DNA from: Prolixibacteraceae bacterium | GTDB lineage: Bacteria; Bacteroidota; Bacteroidia; Bacteroidales; Prolixibacteraceae | Length of the DNA stretch: 25,661 nt | Direction: 5' to 3' | Assembly: GCA_023229575.1 (NCBI GenBank) | Contig: JALNYZ010000045.1 | Coordinates: forward strand, 1 to 25,661 | Part shown: one piece after another, positions 8,116-16,251 of the stretch | Position numbering within the stretch: position 1 is the stretch's first letter | How the letters are laid out: each line of letters opens with the position of its first letter | Position numbers and translations under genes: made by a program | Notes under the pieces: model-generated | What the model saw: only the letters and a program-made list of their open reading frames with translations | What the model was told of the DNA's origin: nothing | Database searches by the model: none

Positions 8116-9138
8116 TTAAAACGTAATGACACGATTGCTTTTGGCAGATTCATAGCCTGCAAAAACCAATTCAACGGTCTTTATATTATCATCGCCGGTA
8201 GTTTCTGCTTTTCCTTTGCCTAAAAGGTCATTTAAAATATTCTCGTTGCAGGCAACTATACTGGGAGGTTCATTGGTCAATCTTTCAGTCTGCCATTTGT
8301 ATTTCTTTAGGGCTACAACTTCCGGACATGTACCTTTTTTTGTTGTCGTACAAATGACCATGTCAGGGTCAAGCCTGATGCTACCCTCGCTGCCTTCAAT
8401 CAATAATAAAGTTTGTGGAAATACTTCTTTTTGGAGTATTGAGCTGAAGGAAATCTCCTGAACACAGGTGACGCCATTTTTCATCTTTATTATTGTAGTC
8501 GCAACATCTTCCCCTTTTATTCCTGGATTAACCTGCTGAGTTATACAATACAACGACACAGCCTCGCCAAAAAAGAAGCGTAATACGTCAAACTGGTGCG
8601 ATCCCTGGTCAGTGAGGGCAAAACGCTCGAGTTGTGCCAGGAAAGGTTGGGTTTCAAATACAGGAAAAGCTGTATTGAAAAATGTTCTGCACCTGAAAGG
8701 TTTGCCAATGATACCTGAATCCATAATCTCTTTAACGCGTCTGAACTGTGGCTGCCAACGGTAATTTTCATGTATGAAATACCTAATACCGGCTTTCCCG
8801 GTTGTCTCCATCATTCGTTTGGCCGATTCATAATCAGTAGCCATCGGCTTTTGACAGATAACGTGCTTTTTATACTTTGCGGCAAGTGTCACAAATTGCT
8901 CATGCGTGTCGACATCGGTAATTATATCAACAACATCAATTTCAGGATGATTTTGCAATAACTTTTCAGCATCGTCATAATAATGGTTAACATTGAATTC
9001 TTTGGCCCTTTCTTCAGCACGCGACAATGTCCTGTTGTAAAGTGCGACCACCTCGGCATTTGGCAATTCAGACCATCCGCCTATCTGAAATCTGGACCAG
9101 AAGCCACACCCAAAAACGGCTATTTTAATTTTACTCAT
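8116..9138 (-). CDS. apsD: Gfo/Idh/MocA dehydrogenase resembling D-apiose dehydrogenase (ApsD)
   Basis: A 340-residue NAD(P)-dependent dehydrogenase. The nucleotide motif is FGCGFWSRFQ (9-18). The signature usually read EKP is QKP here (Gln96-Lys97-Pro98 in VICQKPMA), followed by FIHENYRWQ (121-129) and DQGSHQFD (177-184), whose Asp/His form the active-site end of the family. I recognise the overall pattern (GFWSRFQIxGW, ALYNRT, DIITDVDTHxxFV, ICQKPM, FFxTAFPVFxxQPFL, RGED/KGEDVAT) as that of bacterial D-apiose dehydrogenase, which oxidises D-apiose to D-apionolactone with NAD. This rests on memory, not alignment. It lies second in the operon, 23 nt after the sugar transporter gene, and the locus also carries a lactonase and a GH140-like apiosidase. 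If the identification is wrong, it remains a Gfo/Idh aldose-type dehydrogenase. The family assignment is certain. Confidence 0.72.
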   Translation of the reverse strand: MSKIKIAVFGCGFWSRFQIGGWSELPNAEVVALYNRTLSRAEERAKEFNVNHYYDDAEKLLQNHPEIDVVDIITDVDTHEQFVTLAAKYKKHVICQKPMATDYESAKRMMETTGKAGIRYFIHENYRWQPQFRRVKEIMDSGIIGKPFRCRTFFNTAFPVFETQPFLAQLERFALTDQGSHQFDVLRFFFGEAVSLYCITQQVNPGIKGEDVATTIIKMKNGVTCVQEISFSSILQKEVFPQTLLLIEGSEGSIRLDPDMVICTTTKKGTCPEVVALKKYKWQTERLTNEPPSIVACNENILNDLLGKGKAETTGDDNIKTVELVFAGYESAKSNRVITF

Positions 9139-9161
9139 TACAGTATTTATTTGTGTTTAAA

Positions 9162-10163
9162 TTACGCTCTTGAAAGGACAACTATGGTGAGGCTTATAAG
9201 GTAAAAAACGAACATATAAAACAGCAGCCTCTTTATGCCTGTTGTTGCCCCTTTAAATTCATTCCAGACAAATACCCCCCAGATGGCAGCTACTAATGGT
9301 GCTGCATTGCTCAAACCGTATGAAATAGCAGATCCGGCAGCACTGACAGCCATAAATGAAAAGGCATTCCCGGAAGACCAGATCATACCTCCTGCAACCC
9401 CCCATACATGCGCTTTTCTTGTACCTGAAAAATATTGTTTCATTCTGACTGAGCCACCTTCAATACTTCTTCGCATAAAAAAAGGGTTGAGAATTATTGT
9501 ACTGACAAAAGCGCCTATCGAAAAGAAAACCACCGCGGTATATGATGTAAGTTTCCCTGAATTCCCGGCAGAAAAATCGGGATCTAGGGCCCTAACCATG
9601 ATCACATAATAGAAGGCAACTAACACACCTACACAAACCGATAATAGTACAGCCACAAGGGTCGGTTTCTTAAGGGATTCGGATTGCCTTTTATATGCAA
9701 AATAACTCGCTAGAAGGGTTATGACTATAAAACCCAAACCTATATAAAGCAGGGTCTGGCTATAACTGGCAGGGTTTTCAATATAATTGAGTATGATCCC
9801 CAACAACCAGGCTAAGCCTCCGCCAATGGTGAATGCGGTTGCCATACCTGCAATAGCTATTGCCCTTACCAGCAATAGCGTTCCGAGGTTCCAAATTATA
9901 CCTGCAAACACGGCATACCCAAGATATTTATAGGAGGCTTGTCCTATGTCATCAATAAACGAGCGTCCCGAACTTCCAAAACTCCCTAAAGTGAAGGCAT
10001 AAATTACAGACATAAGAAGTATGCCAAGAGCAAAATCCCAATAGTACAATTCGAAATTCCAGCCCTTGCCTGTAAATTTTTGTGTGTTTTGCCATGAACC
10101 CCAACAAATCATTGCCAGGAAACAAACTGCAACTGCTAACGGATAATTTGTAATTTCAACCAT
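9162..10163 (-). CDS. DMT/GRP-family sugar permease (RhaT/glucose-uptake type)
   Basis: A 333-residue integral inner-membrane protein with about ten hydrophobic helices, starting MVEITNYPLAVAVCFLAMIC. The motif CWGSWQNTQKF after helix one and the repeated Gly/Ala-rich helices match the GRP (glucose/ribose porter) and RhaT branch of the drug/metabolite transporter superfamily. These work as proton- or sodium-coupled monosaccharide importers. As the first gene of the catabolic operon, directly behind the operator-like element, it most likely brings apiose (or a related monosaccharide) from the periplasm into the cytosol. The known apiose importers are ABC systems found through their solute-binding proteins; none is present here, so a secondary carrier would be a different solution. 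The start is the first ATG in the frame and precedes the first helix. Function as a sugar importer is well supported, the sugar itself is inference. Confidence 0.8.
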   Translation of the reverse strand: MVEITNYPLAVAVCFLAMICWGSWQNTQKFTGKGWNFELYYWDFALGILLMSVIYAFTLGSFGSSGRSFIDDIGQASYKYLGYAVFAGIIWNLGTLLLVRAIAIAGMATAFTIGGGLAWLLGIILNYIENPASYSQTLLYIGLGFIVITLLASYFAYKRQSESLKKPTLVAVLLSVCVGVLVAFYYVIMVRALDPDFSAGNSGKLTSYTAVVFFSIGAFVSTIILNPFFMRRSIEGGSVRMKQYFSGTRKAHVWGVAGGMIWSSGNAFSFMAVSAAGSAISYGLSNAAPLVAAIWGVFVWNEFKGATTGIKRLLFYMFVFYLISLTIVVLSRA

Positions 10164-10218
10164 TTTTGAAAGTTCTTAATTGTTAACTTATATATACATG
10201 ACCATATAATTGTAATGA

Positions 10219-10226
10219 CAAATATA
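10219..10226 (-). promoter_or_regulatory. Bacteroidota -7 box for the ten-gene operon
   Basis: The minus strand reads TATATTTG, a perfect TAnnTTTG -7 box, with the transporter start codon 56 bp downstream of its edge. A convincing TTG -33 box is missing at the usual spacing, where AT-rich sequence replaces it. The identical box is found upstream of susC at the equivalent place of the shared element, which supports its use. Confidence 0.55.
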
Positions 10227-10248
10227 TAAATGTTTTTAATATTTTATC

Positions 10249-10256
10249 TATCTTTG
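10249..10256 (+). promoter_or_regulatory. Possible -7 box for the GntR regulator gene
   Basis: The plus strand reads TATCTTTG, matching TAnnTTTG, and its right edge is 50 bp ahead of the GntR start codon. It lies inside the shared operator element, so the regulator could repress its own gene. No clear TTG -33 box is seen 17-23 bp upstream. In the susC copy the last base is C and no gene follows on that strand, so the conservation may instead reflect protein binding. Confidence 0.4.
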
Positions 10257-10305
10257 GAAAATGTTTTAAAACTCCGTATTTTTAAATTATATTAAATTAC
10301 CGATT

Positions 10306-11322
10306 ATGATTTTTTCAAATGGTATAGATACTAGCTCTGCTTTACCTATCTACAAACAGGTGATGGAGATAATTATTGAAGGTATTCGGGATAAACATCT
10401 GCAAAAAGGGGACAAGCTACCCTCAGTAAACGCAATCAGCCGTGAATTGAAGGTTGCACAGGGAACTGTTTTAAAAGCTTATGAAGGATTAAAGAAGCAA
10501 GGTATCATTAATTCCCAACAGGGAAAAGCATTTTATATTGCAAATGAGAACGTGGACAATAAACTCAACATATTCATCTTGGCCGACCGCTTAACCCCAT
10601 ACAAAGAAATTCTCTTCAACTCTTTTGTTGATTCATTTGTAAAGGAAGTTAATATTGATTTCAATTTTTACAATTACGATGTCCGGAAATTTGAAAAATT
10701 AATTTCGGCAAGTATCGGGTATTACAATTACTATGTTGTAATGACTCACTTTAACGAGGATGTTTCTTATATATTGGAACAAATTCCATCTGACAAATTA
10801 TTGCTGCTTAACATTATGCCCAATAACCTGAATGGTAAATATGCGGCGGTTTATCAAAATTTCAAAAAAGATGTTTATCAATCCCTGAAGCAAGGTATTG
10901 AACTTATCAGGAAGTATAAAACAATTAATCTTGTTCTGGATACCGGAAATCGATTCCAGTTTGTGCCGGAAAGCATTGTTGAAAGTTTCAAACAGTTTTG
11001 TAAGGATTATTCCATAAAACACAAGGTTGTCGATTTCCTCGAAACAAAAAATCTAAAAAAAGGAGATGCCTATTTTGTTATTGTGGATGCAGATTTAGTG
11101 AAAATATTGAAATATATAGATGAAAAACAATGGAAGCTGGGTTCCGATATTGGAATATTGGCTTATGATGACACACCGGTGCGTGAAGTCCTTGCCGGAG
11201 GGATTACCGTCCTATCGACCGACTTTAAAGAAATGGGATTGACAGCAGCCCGGCTCATAAAAGAAAATTCAAGGGAAATTATTGAAAACCCTTGCTCTCT
11301 TGTTGTCCGTAACTCACTTTAG
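10306..11322 (+). CDS. GntR-family regulator with LacI/periplasmic-binding-like sensor domain
   Basis: A 338-residue transcription factor, the only real plus-strand gene here. Residues 12-80 are the GntR winged helix: LPIYKQVMEII, KLPSVNAISRELKVAQGTVLKAYEGLKKQGII and a wing ending in GKAFYI. Residues from about 87 (KLNIFILADRLTPYKEILFNSFVDSF) to the C-terminus resemble the type-1 periplasmic-binding fold used by LacI-like regulators, ending with ILAYDDTPVREVLAGGITVLSTD. Such proteins are usually repressors released by a sugar or sugar derivative. The gene is divergent from the ten-gene operon over a 142-bp region containing the shared element, and convergent with the esterase gene. It is the only regulator in the window and therefore the likely controller of both the operon and susCD. 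The effector (apiose, apionate or another compound) is unknown. Confidence 0.88.
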   Translation: MIFSNGIDTSSALPIYKQVMEIIIEGIRDKHLQKGDKLPSVNAISRELKVAQGTVLKAYEGLKKQGIINSQQGKAFYIANENVDNKLNIFILADRLTPYKEILFNSFVDSFVKEVNIDFNFYNYDVRKFEKLISASIGYYNYYVVMTHFNEDVSYILEQIPSDKLLLLNIMPNNLNGKYAAVYQNFKKDVYQSLKQGIELIRKYKTINLVLDTGNRFQFVPESIVESFKQFCKDYSIKHKVVDFLETKNLKKGDAYFVIVDADLVKILKYIDEKQWKLGSDIGILAYDDTPVREVLAGGITVLSTDFKEMGLTAARLIKENSREIIENPCSLVVRNSL

Positions 11323-11395
11323 TTGGTTTCAGTAAGCGATCAAACTGTACGAAAACAGAAAAGATTAATTTCCGTGAGATTGTTATTTGTTTTCC

Positions 11396-13066
11396 TTAAA
11401 AAAAATGATGCCCTTTCGATTGGACCTTTCGCTTGAATAGCTTATCACCGCATGATGCATACAACACATTGAATTCCGGGCCACCGAAACAGAGACCAAA
11501 TATGTGAGCAGAAGGAGCAGAAATGATACACTGATTATGGTAGGGTTGGTCGGAACCAACCCAAATTCCTATCTTGGTGGATGCAAAAATCCGGCCTGTT
11601 GAGTCCATGCAAATGGCTTCAGCACCACTGTTATCTTCGTTGTCCGGGATATGAAGCCAGATGGAATGTTCTTTGCCTGAAAGGTCACCGTTGGTACCAA
11701 TCATGTATGAATATATAAAATGAGAACCGCCGTCGGCCACATGCAACAGCATACCGTTAACAGAAATGGCGCATCCTGTTGCATTTTTAAGTCCTGTGTC
11801 GACAACCCGCACTTCTCCACTCATACTGATGTGCCATACTTTACTTATCCCTTTTTCGTTCCCTGCGGCATAAAAACCTCCACCGGGGCAAGCGACTAAT
11901 GCAGATGCTAACACGCCTTTGGCAATTACTTTGCTATCGCCATTTTCATCAAACACCTGTACCTTTCCTGTCACTTTTGAAATCCCATATATTCGCCCAT
12001 CTGTCCCGGTTGTAAGACCACAAACTTGCTTTGCATTCGAAGCGTACAAGATTTCTTTGCCTTCGGGATCTATTTTATAGAGGCGGTTGGCCAGAGCGTC
12101 ACAACCGACAACCTCACCTTTGGATGTCGCGGTAAGGCTTCCGGCACTATGATATCCTTCTCCAACCAGGGTCCATTTCTCTTCCGGGATCAGGATATTT
12201 CTGATATAAGGCTGCTCCAGACTGGGCGACACCGGGGCTGGATAGTCATTCCACAGAAAACGCATAGCATCTTCAAAAGCCTCTCCATACCTATCCCCAT
12301 GTTTGCCTTCGCTCCATTGCGCTTTGTAATCATATCCGGCAAAGGCCAGTGCATTCTCCATATTCAGATGGGTGAGCCAGAAATTTCCACCGGCATTGTC
12401 CAAATCATTCTTCGCTCCGTGTAGAAAAATACGGATTGGCTTGGCCTCACATTTACGAATGAGCACTGGAATAATATCTCCACCACAATATGCAACGAAG
12501 CTTCCGCTATTGCTATATACGCGCCTAAAGTCATTTGGTCGTTCCCATGCAACATTGAAAGCACAAATGCCTCCACTGGAGACTCCGCCGATACAACGAT
12601 CGTTCCCATTCTCAGACAAATTCAGATTGTATTTTTTGGATATGAAGGGAAGAACATCCTCAATAAGGAAACGGGCATAATTGTCTCCTAGACTATTGTA
12701 CTCGTATCCACGGTTTCCCCGCGAACCGCCCGAGGTTAAAAGAGAGGGCATCGTTCCCGGGGATATGAAAATCCCAACTGTAACAGGCATTCCCTTACTG
12801 TTAATGAGAATATCCATAGCATCAGTGAATTGCTGCTTATGTCCATCCTGCGATACATATACGCATGCTGGTTTGGACTGATTAATTTGTGCAGGGATGT
12901 AAACTGTTATATTGCGCTCTGTTCCCGGATAGATTTTACTTTCCTTAAACTGGCACTTTTCAATCGTACCTTTTGGAATTGAATTCAAATTAGCAGTTTG
13001 GGCAATACATAAAGTTGCTCTAATTGAAATCACAATAATGAGCAAAAGATAAAATTTAGAATTCAT
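11396..13066 (-). CDS. Exported two-domain hydrolase: esterase (PF00756-type) fused to SMP-30/gluconolactonase-like propeller
   Basis: A 556-residue protein with a signal peptide (MNSKFYLLLIIVISIRATLC, cleavage near IAQT, residue 24). Residues about 40-275 are an alpha/beta-hydrolase of the putative-esterase/ferulate-esterase type. The nucleophile elbow GVSSG contains Ser163, and the likely catalytic His256 is in GKHGDRYG; Asp221 or Asp224 in HGAKNDLDN may be the acid. Residues about 290-550 are repeated beta-propeller segments of the SMP-30/gluconolactonase/LRE type (for example GEGYHSAGSLTATSKGEVVGCDALANRLYKI in short pieces, and EAICMDSTGRIFASTKIGIWV). The enzyme would act in the periplasm or at the surface, removing acyl or methyl esters from pectin side chains or opening a sugar lactone. 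It follows the ApnL-like gene by 16 nt. Fusions of these two domains occur in Bacteroidota, but I do not know a characterised one. Substrate unknown. Confidence 0.75.
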   Translation of the reverse strand: MNSKFYLLLIIVISIRATLCIAQTANLNSIPKGTIEKCQFKESKIYPGTERNITVYIPAQINQSKPACVYVSQDGHKQQFTDAMDILINSKGMPVTVGIFISPGTMPSLLTSGGSRGNRGYEYNSLGDNYARFLIEDVLPFISKKYNLNLSENGNDRCIGGVSSGGICAFNVAWERPNDFRRVYSNSGSFVAYCGGDIIPVLIRKCEAKPIRIFLHGAKNDLDNAGGNFWLTHLNMENALAFAGYDYKAQWSEGKHGDRYGEAFEDAMRFLWNDYPAPVSPSLEQPYIRNILIPEEKWTLVGEGYHSAGSLTATSKGEVVGCDALANRLYKIDPEGKEILYASNAKQVCGLTTGTDGRIYGISKVTGKVQVFDENGDSKVIAKGVLASALVACPGGGFYAAGNEKGISKVWHISMSGEVRVVDTGLKNATGCAISVNGMLLHVADGGSHFIYSYMIGTNGDLSGKEHSIWLHIPDNEDNSGAEAICMDSTGRIFASTKIGIWVGSDQPYHNQCIISAPSAHIFGLCFGGPEFNVLYASCGDKLFKRKVQSKGHHFF

Positions 13067-13082
13067 AGGTTCATTTTCAGTT

Positions 13083-15017
13083 TTAAATTGTCTTTATAAA
13101 AACGCATCCATAAGGTAATATCGTAATCTCCAATCCTTCCGGCGAAGGATTCAACTCCTCCCAATTCGAATCAGTCAGCCATTCGCTGTTTTTGATGGCA
13201 TTACTAAAACTGGTTTCATTGAGATGCAGAACTTTTGTTGGTTGCTTGTGTCCTGATAAATAAACGGACTCTGGCAAATGAGTTAAATTGAATAAAATAA
13301 CTTGCAGGTTATTCTTCCTTTTTATAACGAGAGAATCGACTCGTAGTGGATCTGAACTAATACTGTTTATAATTTCTGCATCCTTGAATTGGGCAATAAA
13401 AGCCAATACATGAAACATCGGGAAAAGCGTGTCCTTAGCCGCATAATAATATTCAGGCCAACGCGAACTTTTTTCACCCATCAAAATGCCCCTTTCCCCG
13501 GTTGTTTCATAAAATGTAACTGAAGAGGCCCCTGATTGGGCAATGTATTTAAAGCTGGCAGCGGTCCAGGCAGCGGCGAATAAAGACATTTGCCTTTCAT
13601 CAACCTGCCAGGGCATTCGGTCTCCCAGGGAAGGAGCTTCAAAGTTTTCGATATTGGCATTGAACCTTCTTTGGATGGTCACCGGGGAAATAGCAATCTC
13701 TTTGCCACCGGCAAACTGTTTAGCGCTTTCTACCGCGTATGCCTGAGCCTGGAGATTTTCCACAATTGTCAGGTTATCTGATGCATGTTCCTGCGGATGA
13801 ATTGCAAATACGAATCCATCAATCAAAGCATTATTTGTCCTTGACCTATTTAGTTGGGCAAAATTACAGTTGGTCCCGGCAAATATTTTCGATCCGGGAA
13901 TATTTTGCCTGATTATTCCTGCCACTGCTTCTACCAGTTCATTCGTTGTCACCTTGATTTCATTATGAAATATGAATATCGATTTAATCACCGAATAAAC
14001 TTCTGAGTACAAAGAAAAAAACAATTCAACCTCTTTTTTGGGTTCTTCACCAAAAAAGAGCGCCAACTCCAAAGGGCTGTTAAGCTTTTTTGATTCTTCG
14101 GCAGCGCTCATATATACTTCTTTCCAATTGGTCTTATGAAAGTAGATATCTGTCCGGTAATGGCCAAAATGTAATTTTTCTAATAACGCAACATCCGTAT
14201 CAGATAATGCTGAATCGCGCGTCGATTTGCCAATGCCTAAGGATGGCAGAGGTCTTTTCTCATCCGGATGGAGCGATATTTCTATTTTACTTTTCATGCT
14301 CTTTTCATTGGCTACACTTCCAGTTATGATTAATTCTATTTTTTGGCAGATAACTGTACCTTCTTCAATTAAAACGGGGTAAGGAGTATCAAGCGGCGTG
14401 CAATAGGTTTTAAACGAAGCGTCTGTCCAGTTGCGGTGGTCTTCTGTTTCAAAAACGTCTCCATGAAAATTTAAGGTAGTCTGTAAACCTTCTTCAATAT
14501 TCCAATTCATGGACTGAATATTCTTGAACGGGATACCGGGGTCGATATATTTTGGGAATGGCTTAATCTCCACGCTGCCATCGGAATGGACGATCCGGCA
14601 ATCAACACCGGCACAGCCTGTTACCGGGTGTAATATACAAAATCCAATCCTGTTTCTCAAGAATGTGGAGAGCGCTTTCCCTTTCATCTCAAATGTAATG
14701 TGCCCATTGGCATGGCCATCAATGTTATAACCAGCGCTGAAATCGATATCGTTTAACTTGTACCTGCAGTTGTATGAGATATGAAATGAGTCAGATTTAA
14801 TTTCAATAATCTCATCGGTTATTTCCGGAGCGGCAGTCAGCCATGCTCTATCTCGTACTGCCGCATAGATCATCCTTATTATTTCAGTACCATTGCAGTC
14901 GATATACCTTAAATTGCCATCCTCATAAACAACATTCAGGCTACCTGCATTCAGCAACCTTTGCTGAGGTAATTCATCATTTTTCCCATAATACTTAATA
15001 TTGACAGGAATATTCAT
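13083..15017 (-). CDS. apnL: D-apionate lactonase-like protein (ApnL family)
   Basis: A 644-residue cytosolic protein (no signal peptide) with three apparent parts: an N-terminal beta-sandwich (about 1-245), a TIM-barrel-like middle (about 250-545) and a small C-terminal beta domain (about 550-644). I recognise it from memory as the ApnL lactonase family, which hydrolyses D-apionolactone to D-apionate. Supporting motifs are RNRIGFCILHP (121-131), GDVFETEDHRNWTDASFK (186-203), HPQEHASD (407-414) and FYETTGERG (502-510). Length fits the family. The start ATG overlaps the stop of the glycerate kinase gene by 4 nt (ATGA), so translation is coupled, and the esterase gene follows after 16 nt. With an ApsD-like dehydrogenase and a GH140-like apiosidase nearby, the assignment gains weight. 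No alignment was run. If wrong, it is an unassigned carbohydrate-acting TIM-barrel protein. Confidence 0.68.
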   Translation of the reverse strand: MNIPVNIKYYGKNDELPQQRLLNAGSLNVVYEDGNLRYIDCNGTEIIRMIYAAVRDRAWLTAAPEITDEIIEIKSDSFHISYNCRYKLNDIDFSAGYNIDGHANGHITFEMKGKALSTFLRNRIGFCILHPVTGCAGVDCRIVHSDGSVEIKPFPKYIDPGIPFKNIQSMNWNIEEGLQTTLNFHGDVFETEDHRNWTDASFKTYCTPLDTPYPVLIEEGTVICQKIELIITGSVANEKSMKSKIEISLHPDEKRPLPSLGIGKSTRDSALSDTDVALLEKLHFGHYRTDIYFHKTNWKEVYMSAAEESKKLNSPLELALFFGEEPKKEVELFFSLYSEVYSVIKSIFIFHNEIKVTTNELVEAVAGIIRQNIPGSKIFAGTNCNFAQLNRSRTNNALIDGFVFAIHPQEHASDNLTIVENLQAQAYAVESAKQFAGGKEIAISPVTIQRRFNANIENFEAPSLGDRMPWQVDERQMSLFAAAWTAASFKYIAQSGASSVTFYETTGERGILMGEKSSRWPEYYYAAKDTLFPMFHVLAFIAQFKDAEIINSISSDPLRVDSLVIKRKNNLQVILFNLTHLPESVYLSGHKQPTKVLHLNETSFSNAIKNSEWLTDSNWEELNPSPEGLEITILPYGCVFIKTI

Positions 15018-16165
15018 AATTTTATTATATTTTGGTGTGAGTTCACTACAACCCGCATGATTCGCTCCGAAGTTGAGGAAAGCAACTCTTTGGCACGTGC
15101 TTTTGACTCCCCGAGACTCATTGGTTCGTTTCCTATTGCAAAAACCGAGGTGACACCCTGATTGTAAAGTTCTGTAAGGTCGTCTTTAAACATTCCGGCA
15201 AGGGCAATTACAGGGACATGATATTTTTTAGCCAGTTGTGCTACTCCACTGATTGTTTTACCGAAAGCTGTCTGCGAATCAATTTTCCCTTCGGCAGTAA
15301 ATACCATCGAAGCTTGCTGAATATGATCCTCCAAATGGGTAAGTTTATTAATCAGTTCGAAACCTGACCCCATCTCTGCCCGACAAAAGGCCATCAATCC
15401 GGCGCCCAGGCCGCCCGCAGCGCCTGTCCCCGGAATTTCGGCAATATCCACCTTAAATTCCTGTTGAAGTATTTGTGAGTAATGAGCCATATTAAATTCA
15501 AGTGTTTCGAGCATTTCAGGCGTTGCCCCTTTTTGGGGACCATAAACACGGGTCGCCCCGGAATGGCCTAATAGCGGATTTCGGACATCGCTTGCAACCG
15601 TAATTTTTGCTTTTTTGAGTAGAGGATGAACATGGGAATGTTCAATTGAGTGAAGTTTACCCAAAGAACCACCTCCCGGGCCTATAGACTTCCGGTTTTT
15701 ATCCAGAAGACCGAACCCAAGGGCCTGTGCCATTCCAGCTCCTCCGTCGTTGGTGGCGCTTCCGCCAATAGCAAGAATAATTTGCGTAAAGCCAGCTTCA
15801 ATTGCTGCTTTAATAAGCAATCCGGTTCCAAAAGTTGACGTAATGAATGGATTTCGCTCTTCCGGCGTGAGCATTTCAATTCCGGAAGCGGAAGCCATCT
15901 CGATCACGGCCGTTTTGCCGTCTCCCAAAACACCGAAGAATGACAGGACGGGGCGATTTAGCGCATCAACTGAAGGAGTAATAATCATCTTTCCACCCGT
16001 GGCGGCAACAATTGCTTCAACGGTGCCTTCACCGCCATCGGCAACCGGTATGCTAATAATTTCGGCTTCAGGAACAACACGCCTGATTCCTTCTGAAATA
16101 GCGGTAGCCACCTGTATGGCAGTCAGACATTCTTTAAACGAATCGGGAGCAATTATAATGCGCAT
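15014..16165 (-). CDS. garK: Glycerate kinase (GarK type)
   Basis: A 383-residue kinase of the GarK/GlxK family, at the family's normal length. The N-terminus MRIIIAPDSFKECLTAIQVA is the hallmark, followed by PVADGGEGT (40-48) and the glycine-rich GGSATNDGGAG (134-144). It phosphorylates D-glycerate, giving 2-phosphoglycerate in this family, and acts in the cytosol. It is the first gene behind the susD terminator and overlaps the ApnL-like gene by 4 nt. Paired with the GarR-type reductase at the end of the other operon, it completes the tartronate semialdehyde to glycerate to 2-phosphoglycerate segment. That pairing suggests the pathway here ends in glycolysis through glycerate. I see no TAnnTTTG box in the 149-bp gap before it. 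Confidence 0.92.
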   Translation of the reverse strand: MRIIIAPDSFKECLTAIQVATAISEGIRRVVPEAEIISIPVADGGEGTVEAIVAATGGKMIITPSVDALNRPVLSFFGVLGDGKTAVIEMASASGIEMLTPEERNPFITSTFGTGLLIKAAIEAGFTQIILAIGGSATNDGGAGMAQALGFGLLDKNRKSIGPGGGSLGKLHSIEHSHVHPLLKKAKITVASDVRNPLLGHSGATRVYGPQKGATPEMLETLEFNMAHYSQILQQEFKVDIAEIPGTGAAGGLGAGLMAFCRAEMGSGFELINKLTHLEDHIQQASMVFTAEGKIDSQTAFGKTISGVAQLAKKYHVPVIALAGMFKDDLTELYNQGVTSVFAIGNEPMSLGESKARAKELLSSTSERIMRVVVNSHQNIIKL

Positions 16166-16251
16166 TGTAAAAAAATGAGTTTAATTTTTGTGCCTTTAAT
16201 TCTGTTCCGGGCTCGTCTTCGCTTTCGGTAAAATTGGTACATAGATTAAAA

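Larger units (their letters stand above)
10188..10270 (-). promoter_or_regulatory. Shared operator/promoter element, copy upstream of the ten-gene operon
   Basis: This stretch aligns without gaps to 21118-21200 upstream of susC, with a constant offset of 10930 bp. By hand I count about 60 of 80 identical positions. The most conserved parts are CCATATAATTGT (10202-10213), AAATATATAAAT (10220-10231) and TATCTTT-GAAAAT (10249-10262). An imperfect inverted repeat TACATG-AC-CATATA (10195-10208) lies inside and suits a GntR dimer. The start codon of the transporter is 25 nt below the element, and the gntR-type gene starts 36 nt beyond its other end. Confidence 0.65.

Noticed and set aside
11323..11395. 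Bidirectional terminator between the GntR and esterase genes
   Set aside because: Only a 7-bp arm pair (GAAAACA/TGTTTTC) with a loop of about 30 nt; too weak to call.
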